Below, piece after piece: positions 1 to 10,644 of a DNA stretch of 64,000 bases. The stretch is from NCBI GenBank assembly GCA_015680905.1, contig CM027382.1:19007501-19071500 (forward strand), in the 5' to 3' direction. A program made the position numbers and the translations under genes. The notes beneath the pieces are model-generated. The model searched no databases. It saw only the letters and a program-made list of their open reading frames with translations, and was not told where the DNA came from. This stretch comes from Coptis chinensis (lineage: Eukaryota; Streptophyta; Magnoliopsida; Ranunculales; Ranunculaceae). How positions within the stretch are numbered: the first letter of the stretch is position 1; every line of letters begins with the position of its first letter.

Positions 1-127
1 AAGCCTATAATTATATTGTTCTTAATAGTAAATGTATATTTCAAAGTGTGTTAAATTGTTTTGCATGTAGACCCTAGTGGTGGCCCCTTACTTTGCCAAA
101 ACAATGGGGGCCCAAAGCACTTGCTTG
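1..127. other. Left flank, no gene seen
   Basis: AT-rich flank of the first LTR element. A short stretch near 80-115 has GGCCCC and GGGGGCCC blocks like those of the small hAT-type MITE at 52417-52639, so it may be a MITE remnant. No coding signal was found. Confidence 0.4.
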
Positions 128-132
128 TGTGG

Positions 133-586
133 TGTAAGTACCCTCCGTTCTGCACTACAGTACACCTGTCCACACACTAGGTCGTACCAATCCATCAACT
201 CGTACATATCCATCAGAACGTACCAACGACCCAAACCCAGGTCGTCCCCAGCATCATTGACAGCCATTTATGGAAACAAATCAACTAGCGCAATCCTGGA
301 GCTCAGTCAACGCAACAATTATGGAGACATTTACTTTGTAACATCAAAATAATGGCGAATCATCAAGATAGCACACAAGGTAGATCTACACTTCATAACG
401 GCCTGGAGCAAATAAGAAAAGTCAACTCAAACATCTATAAGTAGAGAGAGATGAACTACGTAAGGTTTGATTCAAGTTTACCCCAAGAAACTTGATACGT
501 AGGCAACTCTTATCCCAAGAAGAGTGCAGTCATTCCCTATCAAACAAATCATCAGGTTGTTGTACCCTAAACACCAAACCTCTACA
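133..586 (+). repeat. 5' LTR of Tat1
   Basis: A 454-bp LTR from TGTAAGTACC to AACCTCTACA. It aligns over its full length with the two pieces of the 3' LTR (9390-9427 and 11691-12111) with scattered, mostly transition differences. The ORF at 77-352 partly overlaps it and has a counterpart in the 3' LTR at 11683-11877; both are LTR sequence, not a gene. Confidence 0.9.
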
Positions 587-587
587 T

Positions 588-596
588 TGGCGCCGT
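588..596 (+). promoter_or_regulatory. Primer binding site (tRNA-Asp type) of Tat1
   Basis: TGGCGCCGT lies 1 bp after the 5' LTR. It is complementary to the 3' end of plant tRNA-Asp (ACGGCGCCA), the usual primer of Tat and Athila elements. Complementarity stops after 9 bases. Confidence 0.8.
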
Positions 597-670
597 CTGC
601 CAGTTCGTTTCCTTAAGAAAAGAACACACACTCTTTTCTCAAGCCTACGAAACTGGTCAGAAAAACCACC

Positions 671-2010
671 ATGGACCCCTCACTTCAGATGTTAGCAGAT
701 CAGATGAAGACGCTCCAGGAGGCCTTCATCACGTTACGACAAGAAAACCAAACGATGCGAGAACAAGCCACCTCCAACGCCAACAACGTCACTCTAGACG
801 CAGTGGAGAACAATGTCGTCATAGCCCTCACCGCCACCACCAATCAAAGGTTAGAAGACTTCGCACAAAGGCTAGAAAAGTCGAACGACAAGACAAGCGC
901 GACGATCCAGATCACTCAGAAGATACTCCAGACGTATAAGGCGTCAGCATTAACAATTGAAATCAAGGACAAGCAACCTCCTTCAGAGTTCATCCAACCA
1001 AAGTTCCCGCTGTACGATGGTAGCTCGTGTCCAGGCTAGCACGTAGCTCGTTTCAGCCATACTCTCACACTATACAGCGCTCCAGAGTACGACTACCTGA
1101 AGTGCAAACTCTTTCTAGCCAGCCTGAAAGACAGAGCTTTAGAATGGTTCTACACGCTCACTCCTGACTCAATCAGCAACTTCGACAAGCTAGCTAAGAT
1201 GTTTGCAGCAGAGTTCATCCACAACAGAAAGAAGCAAGCCGACCTGGACTCCTTGTTTCAACTAAAGCAAGCACATGGCGAGACGATCCGCATTTTCCTA
1301 TGACGTTTCAAAAAGGAGCTCCTCTCAATGGAGCCAGGCTTAAAGGATAGCTTTGCAACTTCTGCATTCACCAATGCTCTCCTGGATGACTCCAATCTAG
1401 CAGGATCTCTGATGCGCAACAAACCAGAACGTTTAAATAACCTGTATCACAGAATTGACAAGTACATCAAGTACGAAGAGTCACCGCCCAAGTAAGAGGG
1501 CAAAGAAGTTCTCCGCGATGGCGACAAGCGAGAACCCAAAGAAAACAATCACTACTCGAGCAGCAGCAGCAGCAGCAACAACAACAACAACAAGGGCTCT
1601 AGCTCCCACAAGCCCTCTTACACAAAAAGGGAATTCTCCAACTTCTCCAAGACACCGAGCCAGATCCTGAAGAAGATATATACAGCACTATATTTCAAAC
1701 CCAACATCAACAAGGTGATCGCTATACCAGAACATCCATACTGCCATTTTCACAAGCTCCACCACCATGACACCAATGAATGTTGGAGCCTCAAGCACTA
1801 CCTCCAAGACTTAGTCGAGGAGGGCAAATTGAAAGAGTTCCTGCCAGAAAGCGACCTCAGGCATAAGCTGGATGCCAAACGCCACGAAGCGGGAGCGCTG
1901 ACCATGAGCGACACGCCAACAACGAGCGGGGGGCGAAACGGTCCGACGATCTAAATCTCTAGGTTGGTCGAGGCACAATAGGAGACAGCACTCCTCCGAC
2001 CACGACGAGG
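671..2010 (+). pseudogene. Tat1 gag remnant
   Basis: Gag-like coding region starting at the ATG at 671 (MDPSLQ). The first 122 codons give a glutamine-rich helical N-terminus and reach a FPLYDGS motif, typical of the start of a plant retrotransposon gag core. A TAG at about 1037 then breaks the frame. Downstream, in other frames, come LFLASLKDRALEWF and AAEFIHNRKKQ (about 1110-1240), the conserved plant gag core, and later FHKLHHHDTNECWSLKHYL (about 1750-1805), a His/Cys pattern like the gag C-terminal motif of Tat elements. Several stops and frameshifts separate the blocks. Gag would form the virus-like particle; this copy cannot do so as one protein. Confidence 0.85.
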
Positions 2011-2189
2011 AAAAGGTAATCAACATGACTACAGACACATCTAATGACGAAACCTCAAGTCGGAAAAAGCGCAGATGGGTAGGTGCGCTACAAGAAATCT
2101 ACCATCTCTCCTACAAAGCTAAAATCATCACTCCTACAAGCTCTCTGTTAACAATCTCCATAGCATTCACGGAGGACGATCTAGAGAAG

Positions 2190-2500
2190 GTGTGCCTACC
2201 ATGATGCCCTAGTAGTGCATGTCAAAATCAATGGGTGGACAATCAAAAGAGTCATCATCGATCCAGCAAGCTCTTGCGACATCCTCTTCTATCAAACATA
2301 CAAGGACATGCACCTGCCAGACTCGGTGGTGATAGAATCAAATGCACCGCTCTACGGGTTCAATGGAGATTGCACAGATGTCATTGGAGACGTCATCCTA
2401 CCAGTCTCCATTGGAAAAAAAAAATAAAATGACATGGTCAAAATTTTAACACGCTTCAGTGTGATCAATGTCAAGTCGTCCTACACTGTCATTCTAGGAT
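2190..2500 (+). pseudogene. Tat1 aspartic protease remnant
   Basis: The frame at 2215-2427 encodes a retropepsin-like block with IIDPASSCDILF and later YGFNGDCTDVIGDV. In intact relatives the catalytic motif is D-S-G-S-S; here it reads D-P-A-S-S, so two motif residues are changed. The frame stops in an A-rich run near 2415-2427. The matching block of Tat2 (33400-33954, minus) reads IDCGSSVDMLF, which supports the assignment. Confidence 0.8.
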
Positions 2501-2799
2501 GCCGATAGATTCACAAGATCCAAGCAATTCCATCAACCCTACACCAGTACCTGCGATTCCACGGACCCCGAGGCATCATGGAGCTCAGAAGCAACCAACT
2601 AGAAGCTCACCGATGCAATCACGTCAGCACATCAACCACACCCAAGCCTCAGGTCGTCGAAGGCAAAGATGTCCCAAAGAAGCAAGATCCTCGAGCTTCC
2701 AGTCTTACACCAGCAGCAGCAGACAAGCTCAAAGGGAAATAAGCACAAATAAAACCAGGAGAAAAAGTCAATCTGGGCACAAATGATGACCTAAAGTTT

Positions 2800-3843
2800 A
2801 TCTATGTATAGGCTGATTTAGACCCCAAGATCAAGGAGCAACTTGTCAAATTTTTATCTCTCAATAAAGATGTTTTTGCTTGGTCATATATCGATATGCC
2901 AGGAATCGACCCTCAGGTTGCTTGCCACAAATTGAATGTCAATCCAAATGTAAAACCCATCAAACAATGACCTAGGAAGCTAGCACTCAAATTTCAAAAA
3001 GCCATCAATGAAGAGATAGAAAAACTCAAAAATGTTGGATTCATCAGAGAAGTCAAATACTCGACCTGGCTAGTTGACATCATAGCCGTTCCCAAGAAAA
3101 ACGGCCAGGTACAACTCTGCATAGATTGTACCAATGTCAACAAGCACTGCCCCCAAAGACAGCTTCCCCCTGCCAAGAATTGACATACTGGTAGATCAAA
3201 CTTGCGGTCATGAACTCTTATCGTTCATGGACGCATACAGTGGATACAATCAAATACCACTTGCAGAGGAAGACTAGGAAAAGACGTCTTTCATAACCGA
3301 ACAGGGAACATTCTGCTACAACGTCCTACCATTCGGCTTGAAGAACGCAGGCGCGACCTACCAAAGATTGGTCACAAAGATGTTTAAAGACTTGCTGGGC
3401 AACACTATGGAAGTCTACATAGACGATATGGTAGTCAAAAGCGAAAAGGCTAAAGATCACATTTCTCACCTACAGGAAGCCTTTGAAAGACTGTGCCAAA
3501 ACAAAATAAAGCTCAACCCAGCAAAATGTGTATTTGGGGTAGCTTCAGGGAAATTCCTAGGTTACCTCGTTTCACAAAGGCGCATCGAAGCAAACCCAGA
3601 ACAGATACGAGCTCTCCTTGAGATGCCAGAACCAACTTCCAAACAACAAATCTACAAGTTATCTAGCATGATCTCAGCCCTCAACAGATTCATCTCACGT
3701 GCATCTGACAAGTGCAGACCATTCCTACAAATACTAAAGAAGGGCGCAACATTCACATGGACAGACGAATGCCACAAAGCTTTCAACGACCTAAAAGCTT
3801 ACCTGTCAACTCTGCCCGTCATGTCCAAACCAACTGAAGGATA
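2800..3843 (+). pseudogene. Tat1 reverse transcriptase remnant
   Basis: RT blocks are spread over frames broken by stops. About 3035-3130 encodes the entry motif GFIREVKYSTWL followed by VPKKNGQVQLCIDCTNVN. The long open piece 3338-3844 holds the catalytic YIDDMVVKS motif, then LNPAKCVFGV and GKFLGYLVSQRRIEANPEQI, the thumb/connection region of Ty3/gypsy RT. The YIDD aspartates are intact, but in-frame stops near 2970 and 3277 disable the upstream fingers region. Confidence 0.9.
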
Positions 3844-4660
3844 GACATTGGGGCTTTACCTTGCAACTACCGACTTCACTATCAGCTCGGTTCTCTTTCG
3901 CAAACATGAAGGAATCAAAAAGTCAGTTTACCTCACCAACAAGACGTTAGCATATTCAAAAAAGCATTACTCTCCAATGGAGAAAACAATGTTGTCTTTG
4001 CTGTACTCAGCTCGAAAGTTTTGACCTTATTTCCAAGCTCACAGCATCAAAGTCATCACAGATGTACCAATCAAACAGATCTTGAGTTCTAGCAACAAAA
4101 TAGCCCGCATGGCCAAATAGGCTGAAGAACTCAGAGAGCACCACAACGACTTCGTTCCCAGAACGTCTCGAAAGGACAAGTCATTGCTGATTTCTCGGCA
4201 GACTTCCCCGTCGAAGATGTCAACTGGGAACCTGAGCCAATCATTTTATTTCTTCAACCAACCACCCCAAACACATGGCACATCTACGTATATGGAGCAT
4301 GCAACAATAGTGGTAGTGGACTGGGGGCCGTGTTAACTTCACCAGAAGGAACACAACTATAAAAGTCAATCAAGATTGACTTCGCAACATCCAACAATGA
4401 AGCGGAGTACGATGCATTAATCAAAGGCCTCCGCATGGCATAGCAGCTACAAGTCCAGAAGCTCAAAGCTCACAATGACTCATAGCTAATTGTCAAGTAG
4501 ATCACCAAAGAGTATGTAACAAATGGAGCAAATCTGGCCAAATACGCTCAGGTCGCCAATAACATCATCAGCTCATTCAAAACATTCTTCTTGGAACACA
4601 TTCCTCAAAAGGATAACAAGCATGCAGATAGCATGGCTTTCTTAGCCCGAAGACCCTAGA
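3844..4660 (+). pseudogene. Tat1 RNase H and additional RNase H remnants
   Basis: After the RT, 3850-4200 encodes a broken Ty3-type RNase H: motifs such as PLYLATTDFTIS-like, VYLTNKTLAYSKKHYSPMEK and an ending like VIADFSADF are readable across several stops. A second RNase H-like block follows at about 4260-4640 (IYVYGACNNSGSGLGAVL, then ATSNNEAEYDALIKGL). Two RNase H domains in tandem mark the Tat lineage. TAG and TAA stops interrupt both, often where CAG or CAA would fit. Confidence 0.75.
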
Positions 4661-4759
4661 GACATATCCAACCACAGTCTATATTGACATCCTGGAGAGA
4701 CTCGCATACCAGTAAGAAAGTGTCAACAGTCTCACAGACTTTCAGCCCTCATTCAAAGA

Positions 4760-5985
4760 AGAGATCACTCAATCTTGGATAGGCCTATTTCTAAAATTTC
4801 TCTTACATGGTGAGCTCCTAGCATAAGCAAAGATCGCTCGTGCGATAAAATTCCAAGCTCCCAGATACACCGTAATCAACGGACGATTGTTCCGTAAATC
4901 CGCAGGAGGACCCCACCTAAGGTGTATAACTCCACGCGAAGGCCAACTCATCTTCGACGAAATTCACAAAGGTGAATGTGGCAACCATGCAGGAGCAAGA
5001 TCTCTGGCTCATAAAGCAATTGCCCAAGGGTATTATTGGGCAAGCATGTACATCAAAGCCAAGAAGTACATTCTCAGATGCCACCAATGTGAAATATTTG
5101 GACACAACCATCTAAGTCCAGCACGAGAATTGATCAACATAGCCAGCCCATGGCCCTTTCATATGTGGGGGCTAGACACCATGGGACCATTCATCCCACA
5201 AAAGAAAATAGGACTCAAATACGTCCTAGCAGCCACAGATTACTTCACCAAATGGGTTGAAGCAATTCCACTAGTTCAAATCAAAGAAGTCCATGTCATC
5301 AACTTCATATGGATCGATATCATCACAAGATTTGGTCTACCCCACACCCTTGTCATGGACAACGGAATTCAATTTGTTGGCTCACAGGTCAAGGCATTTC
5401 TACAAAAATGGCGCATCATTCAAGCATTTTCTACACCTAGATATGCATAAAGCAATGGTCAAGCAAAGGCTACCGACAAAACAATCAAGGAAAATCTTCA
5501 AAAGAAGTTGGAGAACAAGAAAAGCCAATGACCAGAACAATTCGAGAACATTCTATGGGCATACAGAACAACAGCCAGAGTTAGTACCAATGAGTCTCCT
5601 TTCACACTTTGCTTCGGAACAGAAGCAGTCATACCATCAGAACTCACAGTCACAACCACATATTCTGACATCGTCGAATAAGGAGAAAATGACAACATCT
5701 TGGCAAAAGAAGTCGATCTCCTAGAAGAGCGAAGGGAAACAGCTGCAATATCCCTAGCTCGGCACCACCAAACAATCCAATGATCTTACAACAAGAAGGT
5801 CATCCCAAGATCTTTCCAAGCTGGTGACCTAGTCCTCAAGAAGATACTAGCTCCAGTCAAGCTCGACCCAACATGGGAAGACCCCTATAGTGTTGACAAA
5901 GTCGTTGGAAATGGAGCATACTGGATCAAAACGCAGCTCGATGATATGCTTCCCCGACCTTAGAATACAGCTCTCCTCAAGCGTT
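4760..5985 (+). pseudogene. Tat1 integrase remnant
   Basis: The frame 4887-5450 starts in the zinc-binding HHCC region (HKGECGNHAGARSLAHKAI, then CHQCEIFGHNH) and continues into the catalytic core: GLDTMGPF, AATDYFTKWVEAIPL, and TRFGLPHTLVMDNGIQFVG, giving two of the D-D-E catalytic aspartates. It stops at 5450 just after SVTPRYA-like sequence where the NGQAE motif should follow; that part is readable in other frames to about 5960 (GDLVLKK-like, then WEDPYSVDKVVGNGAYW-like). It is a broken integrase of the same type as in Tat2 at 31533-32787. Confidence 0.85.
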
Positions 5986-5989
5986 TTTA

Positions 5990-7060
5990 TCAATAAGTTT
6001 TCTCCAGATGTATCAATCAATATGAATACAAATATTTTATCAGCATTTTGCGTACAAATATCATCTTTACATTACAGGAGTACCACGCATCTTGCAATAG
6101 CTACCCAATCTGGGATGAAAAATGTCAGGTCAGAGAGCAACTCACCTACAATTACCATGCAGTGGTTAATTACCAATCAAATCTAACCCAAGGTACCCTA
6201 AAAGGACCCTAAATTAGCTTAACACCAACGCCAGGGTTAAGCATGATTCAATTGTAAATTCCACGCAATTATCAGTCAACTACAAACATTTGGGACCCCC
6301 AAAAGGACCCAGAGTCAACTTAAGCCTTTGAACAAGGTTAAACTTGGCTCAACTATAACTACCACTCAAAGGCTAGTTATCAGTCAATAGGAGTTCCCCC
6401 AAAAGGAACAACCCAATCAAACACGCACAAGGAGACCTAGGTGACAACTAAGCTCATCTAGTCAGGTCGTGAACCAAACGATTACGACCTTCGAACATTA
6501 GACGATCTATCATAGTCCAACAAATCGTCAAGACTGCCACTATGCAGCATAGGTCATTCAAACAAAATTCCAAGACAATATCAATTAAAAACATGTAAGT
6601 AATTTAAATATTTTACTGCTTACACAATTTGGTTAGATGCTAAGGCCCCCAGGTTATCCTGAGAAAACAATCTCAGTACCCCCATCAAAAATCAAAAGTC
6701 ATCAATATCAGTATAAGTATCAACTACAGCAAGAAATAGATTATTGTTCAAACATTTCATCCATCATCACAACGGCTGACAAAGACAAAAGGATCAATTA
6801 ACACAAGAAAGATTCTCCACATTCAAGGGTTCCAGTGGTCCACCCTCTTCACCAACAGGGCCACCAGCTGGATCACCACTTCCATTTACAACTTCTGTGG
6901 AGACCTCTTCAGTTGGATGAACGGCTGGAGCAGCACCAAGGTCGGATGGTAGATTAAGTCATCTGCAACAGCACTATCCACAGCTACTGTTGCATCCCCA
7001 CTTTCGACCGACCTTTTCAGGGTTTTATACTTATTTACGTTCTAGCTCTAAGAAGTCATA
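5990..7060 (+). other. Tat1 3' noncoding region
   Basis: About 1.07 kb between the integrase and the antisense ORF. It holds short imperfect repeats such as CCCAAAAGGACCC (near 6298 and 6403) and AAGGACC (near 6197), but no long array like the one in Tat2. No coding potential was seen. Confidence 0.5.
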
Positions 7061-7069
7061 CACCATAAC

Positions 7070-9001
7070 ATAAGTATCCCCGCTCTCTACCAAGTCAACC
7101 AGGTCGTTATATTCAGCTTGGGCTCATTCAGCAACCCCTTGCGCTTTCTTGCATTCACCGACCCAATGCTGAACCTCCAGCTTTGAAGCATCAAGAGATG
7201 GTTGCAATAGGGCCACATTCCCGGCTTCGTGCGCGGAGCCCTTAACCCTATTAAGCGTCATTGACCTCTCCACATTTATGCAATTTGGAAGCTTGTCATA
7301 GGCCTCCTTGGCAGCATCTAGCTCCTTCTTGTATAGGTCGGAGATAAGGGTCATCTCTTTCAGCTTCCTATACATAGCCAGGACCTGACAACAAGCAAAT
7401 CAGAAAGCAGTAACATCAAATAACAAAACAAAGCTCAGATTGGAGAGACACTTACAAAGCACAAGGAATGATCCATATCTTTCAGGTTCACTCCCAAGTC
7501 CTTCCCGTGCTCCAGCTGGTGCCTATCTCCGTCCAAGGCAATGCTCTCCAGCATCCCTCCAGCAACTAACGAGGACTTGAAACTACAATCCCCATTCTTC
7601 ACAAACTTCCTCAACCCACTCGCTAGGTCCTCATATGTGACAAGCCTATCCAGAATATCATCACTACTCTTGTCACTTGGGGCCGCACTCCCCGACCTCT
7701 TCAACTTCTGGGCAGCTGGCTTATTATCACTAGCGGCTTTTTTCTTGCCCCGAGTTTCAGCAACTCCCACATCAACAGCAAGCTCCTTCAGATTAATCCT
7801 CTTCAAAGGAGCCCGACCTGAAGAAGCACGACCTTCCCCAGCACTAGGTCGTTCCTCAGACTCAGTTCGGGACTTCTTCGCCCCCTCAGTCTTAACCACC
7901 TCAGAGCGCCTCTTCAGCTGAGGCTTCTGGAAAAGAACATCGGCCTCCCAAACTTTCCCACTTTCGGTCACCATCGCCTCCCTCATAACATCTTGGAGCA
8001 TAACGGCTATCAGCAGCTCCTCCAGCCGTTCTCACTCCAGAAACAGGTCGTACCTTCTAGCTCTCCCTCTCCATCTCAGCGTCCGAGCTAGAATCAGAGA
8101 TTTCAAAAACAAGCTTACGTGCCCTTTTCTTCTGCTCAACTTTCTTCTTGTTAATCTTCACACCACCATGCTTCTTAAAGTAGTGGGCAACCTCCCCCAA
8201 GATAGCTCGTTTCTCCTCCCAACTCAAACAAGCAAACTTTTCTATAACGTCAAGCTGAGAACGACCCCGATTGGAAACCTCTGCACAAAAGGAAACAAAA
8301 ATATCATAACGTACAACATATGAAACACAAGATTTACATACGACCTACAAAATAGCTACCTACCAGCCCACTTTACAAAGCAGGTATTCAGCTCACACCC
8401 AGAGGGGGTGTAATTATCCACAACCAACAACGGCCTATGCCCCCATTCCTTCTTACTCACCCCCCACAATCACATCAGACTTCCCCCTTACGACCTGCAA
8501 ACTACAGTTCATTGCAGACGATCTCTTCACAGAGAAATGTTCCAACACATCTCCTAAACATATGTTATAACCCCTCTTATTTAATAAATCCAACACATGG
8601 AACACCCTCCAACTATTCCTTATGAATTGACAAGGGCCTTTTCCACAAAAATTCAAAACATCAACAATAAGACGGGAAAATGGCAACCTCATCCCAGCCT
8701 TCAACTGCCCATAACAAACCACCACTCCCCTATCCAGAGGAACATAGTCACTGTTATATAACCTCCTCTCTCCACTCAGGTCATACACAACCAGGTAGGC
8801 ATTTACCCAACCAAACTCCTTCTTCAGATCAGCATAAAGCGACCTAGGCATCAACTCCTCAGCCATCATCTCTATTGAAGAAGGCGATGAAGCCCCAACT
8901 CCACTATGAGCTCTAACCTCATCATCCCCATCACTTACCGTTCTCTCTCTCCACTTATCTACCTCCACTTCCTCACTCAAACTATCACTGGTTATAGACA
9001 T
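7070..9001 (-). pseudogene. Tat1 antisense extra ORF (putative gypsy-type-transposon protein), multi-exon remnant
   Basis: A minus-strand gene opposite to the element's gag-pol, between integrase and the 3' LTR. Reading leftward, exon 1 starts at ATG 9001 (MSITSDSLSEEVEVD) and contains LKAGMRLPFSRLIVDVLNF and a GPCQFIRNSWRVF block, like the globular domain of the plant family called putative gypsy-type transposon (Pfam Transposase_28 style). It ends at a GTGAGTAAG donor near 8460. Further open blocks follow at about 8280-8050 (SWEEKRAILGEVAHYFKKHG), 8001-7440 (charged, low complexity) and 7375-7124 (helical, probable coiled coil). Function is unknown. Antisense ORFs in this position are known in Tat elements such as Grande. 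Tat2 has a counterpart at 28285-30539. Exon borders are inferred. Confidence 0.65.
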
Positions 9002-9372
9002 TATGAAATCAAAAAGAAACAAAGATCAAGTTTTTCAAAGAAACGCACCTAGAAAACAAAAGGACGAGAAAGGTAGGTTTGTTTTTCCATTTTTTCTCTC
9101 TGCTTTTTCTTTGGTAGAATGAAGAACTGGAAGGCCTTTCCCACACGAAAACCCTTTGGTTGCGCAAACCTCGAGAAAAACAAACCTTTTTGTATTCCCA
9201 CAAATACAATGATAACTCGCCCACAAACCGCCGCGATTTTAGGCCCACGAATCCAGCCTAACAGTTCCCACACATTTTTCAAAATCCAATTAAATCAACA
9301 AACTATCTAACACGTCTTTTAAAGCTTTATTTTACCCTTCCTTTTTCACACCACAGGTGTCCAAAGAACGGA

Positions 9373-9387
9373 TAAAATAAAAGGGGC
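9373..9387 (+). promoter_or_regulatory. Polypurine tract of Tat1
   Basis: A purine run (AAAATAAAAGGGGC) sits 2 bp before the 3' LTR, at the expected place for the plus-strand primer. The Tat2 tract (AAGAGGGGC, minus strand at 27699-27712) is similar. Confidence 0.75.
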
Positions 9388-9954
9388 TGTGTAAGTACCC
9401 TCCGTTCTACACTACAGTATACGTGTCTGATAAGTGCTCAAAAAGTGCATTTTAACCCTTGATTATACCTCTTGTTTAGCCATCTTAGTGGACTAATAGT
9501 GTTTGTAAGTTATGTTTTATGATTCTACAGGTGAAAAAGAGATTTTTGTGGAATATTAGAGGAAAAGGGGTAAAACGGAGCAATTCAGAGCATTAAGGAT
9601 CACATGGGAAGCCCGTGGACAATCATGGAGAAGGCCAAGGAATTGAAGCTATTAAATATGCGACTTGGACCTATTTTAAAGCCTATTTGGAAGCCTAAGG
9701 TAAAAGAATTCGTTGCTTGGACCAAAGCCCACAAAAGATGATGGAAGGATAGAGCAAAAGAGGGAAAATAGACTTTCGCTTCTGGGACGCATGGATCGTG
9801 AGTCCAGATGCATTGCTCATGCCTGAGACGCATGAAACGACACTGTAGCCACTTCCTTCTCAGTTTTGGAGATGAAGTTGGACTATGAAAGAAGTTGATT
9901 TGTATTAGGAAACAAATGGCGGTTTGGAATACTTCTAGAACTCATTGTAACCCC

Positions 9955-9962
9955 TATAAATA
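9955..9962 (+). promoter_or_regulatory. TATA box of the nested LTR, copy 1
   Basis: TATAAATA in CCCCTATAAATATAGG. The homologous LTR at 60116-61716 has the same box on the minus strand near 61155-61170, which supports it as the LTR core promoter. Confidence 0.6.
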
Positions 9963-10636
9963 TAGGACCTAAGTGCCTCATGTAATTTGCCAATTCACTT
10001 ATACTCTTGTCTTCAGAACTTGAGGCAGAGAGAGATTAATAATAAAAGATTCGGTTGTAACTAGTCGAGTCTTAATAAGTTAGTTTTTCTAGTCTTATGT
10101 TCTTCGACTCTTCTTCTTCTCATTCTTCGTGTTCTTCCTTCTTTATGGAAGGCTAATCTTCTCCTTCAAGGGAGAAGATGAAGCCGGTGCTTAGGGTTTG
10201 TTGATTCTTCTAGTTTATGGTATTCTTCAATCAGGTTAGTTATTTATGTTTTTAGTTATTAGTTTCATTGCCCATACCAAGGGATGGAAGTATAGATTAA
10301 GGTTTTTATTTATTGCAATTGAATGTCATGCTAGTTTAAGGTTTTATTTACTGCAATTGAATATTTGCTAGTGACATGCTTTTATTTATTGTAATTGAAT
10401 ATAATGCTAGAATAGGGTTTTATTTATTGTAATTGAATATTATACTATTATTCTCTACTTTTCTTCTAGTTGTGTATTGTTTTAGAGTAAGCATGGATCG
10501 TGTGTCCAGACGCATGAAACGACACTGTAACCACTTCCTTCTCAGTTTTGGAGATGAAGTTGGACTATGAACAAAGTTGATTTGTATTAGAAAACAAATG
10601 GCGGTTTGGAATGCTTCTAGAATTCATTGTAACCCC

Positions 10637-10644
10637 TATAAATA
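10637..10644 (+). promoter_or_regulatory. TATA box of the nested LTR, copy 2
   Basis: The same TATAAATA box in the second duplicated unit, 682 bp downstream of copy 1, with nearly identical flanks. Confidence 0.6.

Noticed and set aside
77-352. 91-codon ORF near the left end, with a related ORF at 11683-11877
   Set aside because: Both lie in the LTRs of Tat1 and are similar because the LTRs are repeats.
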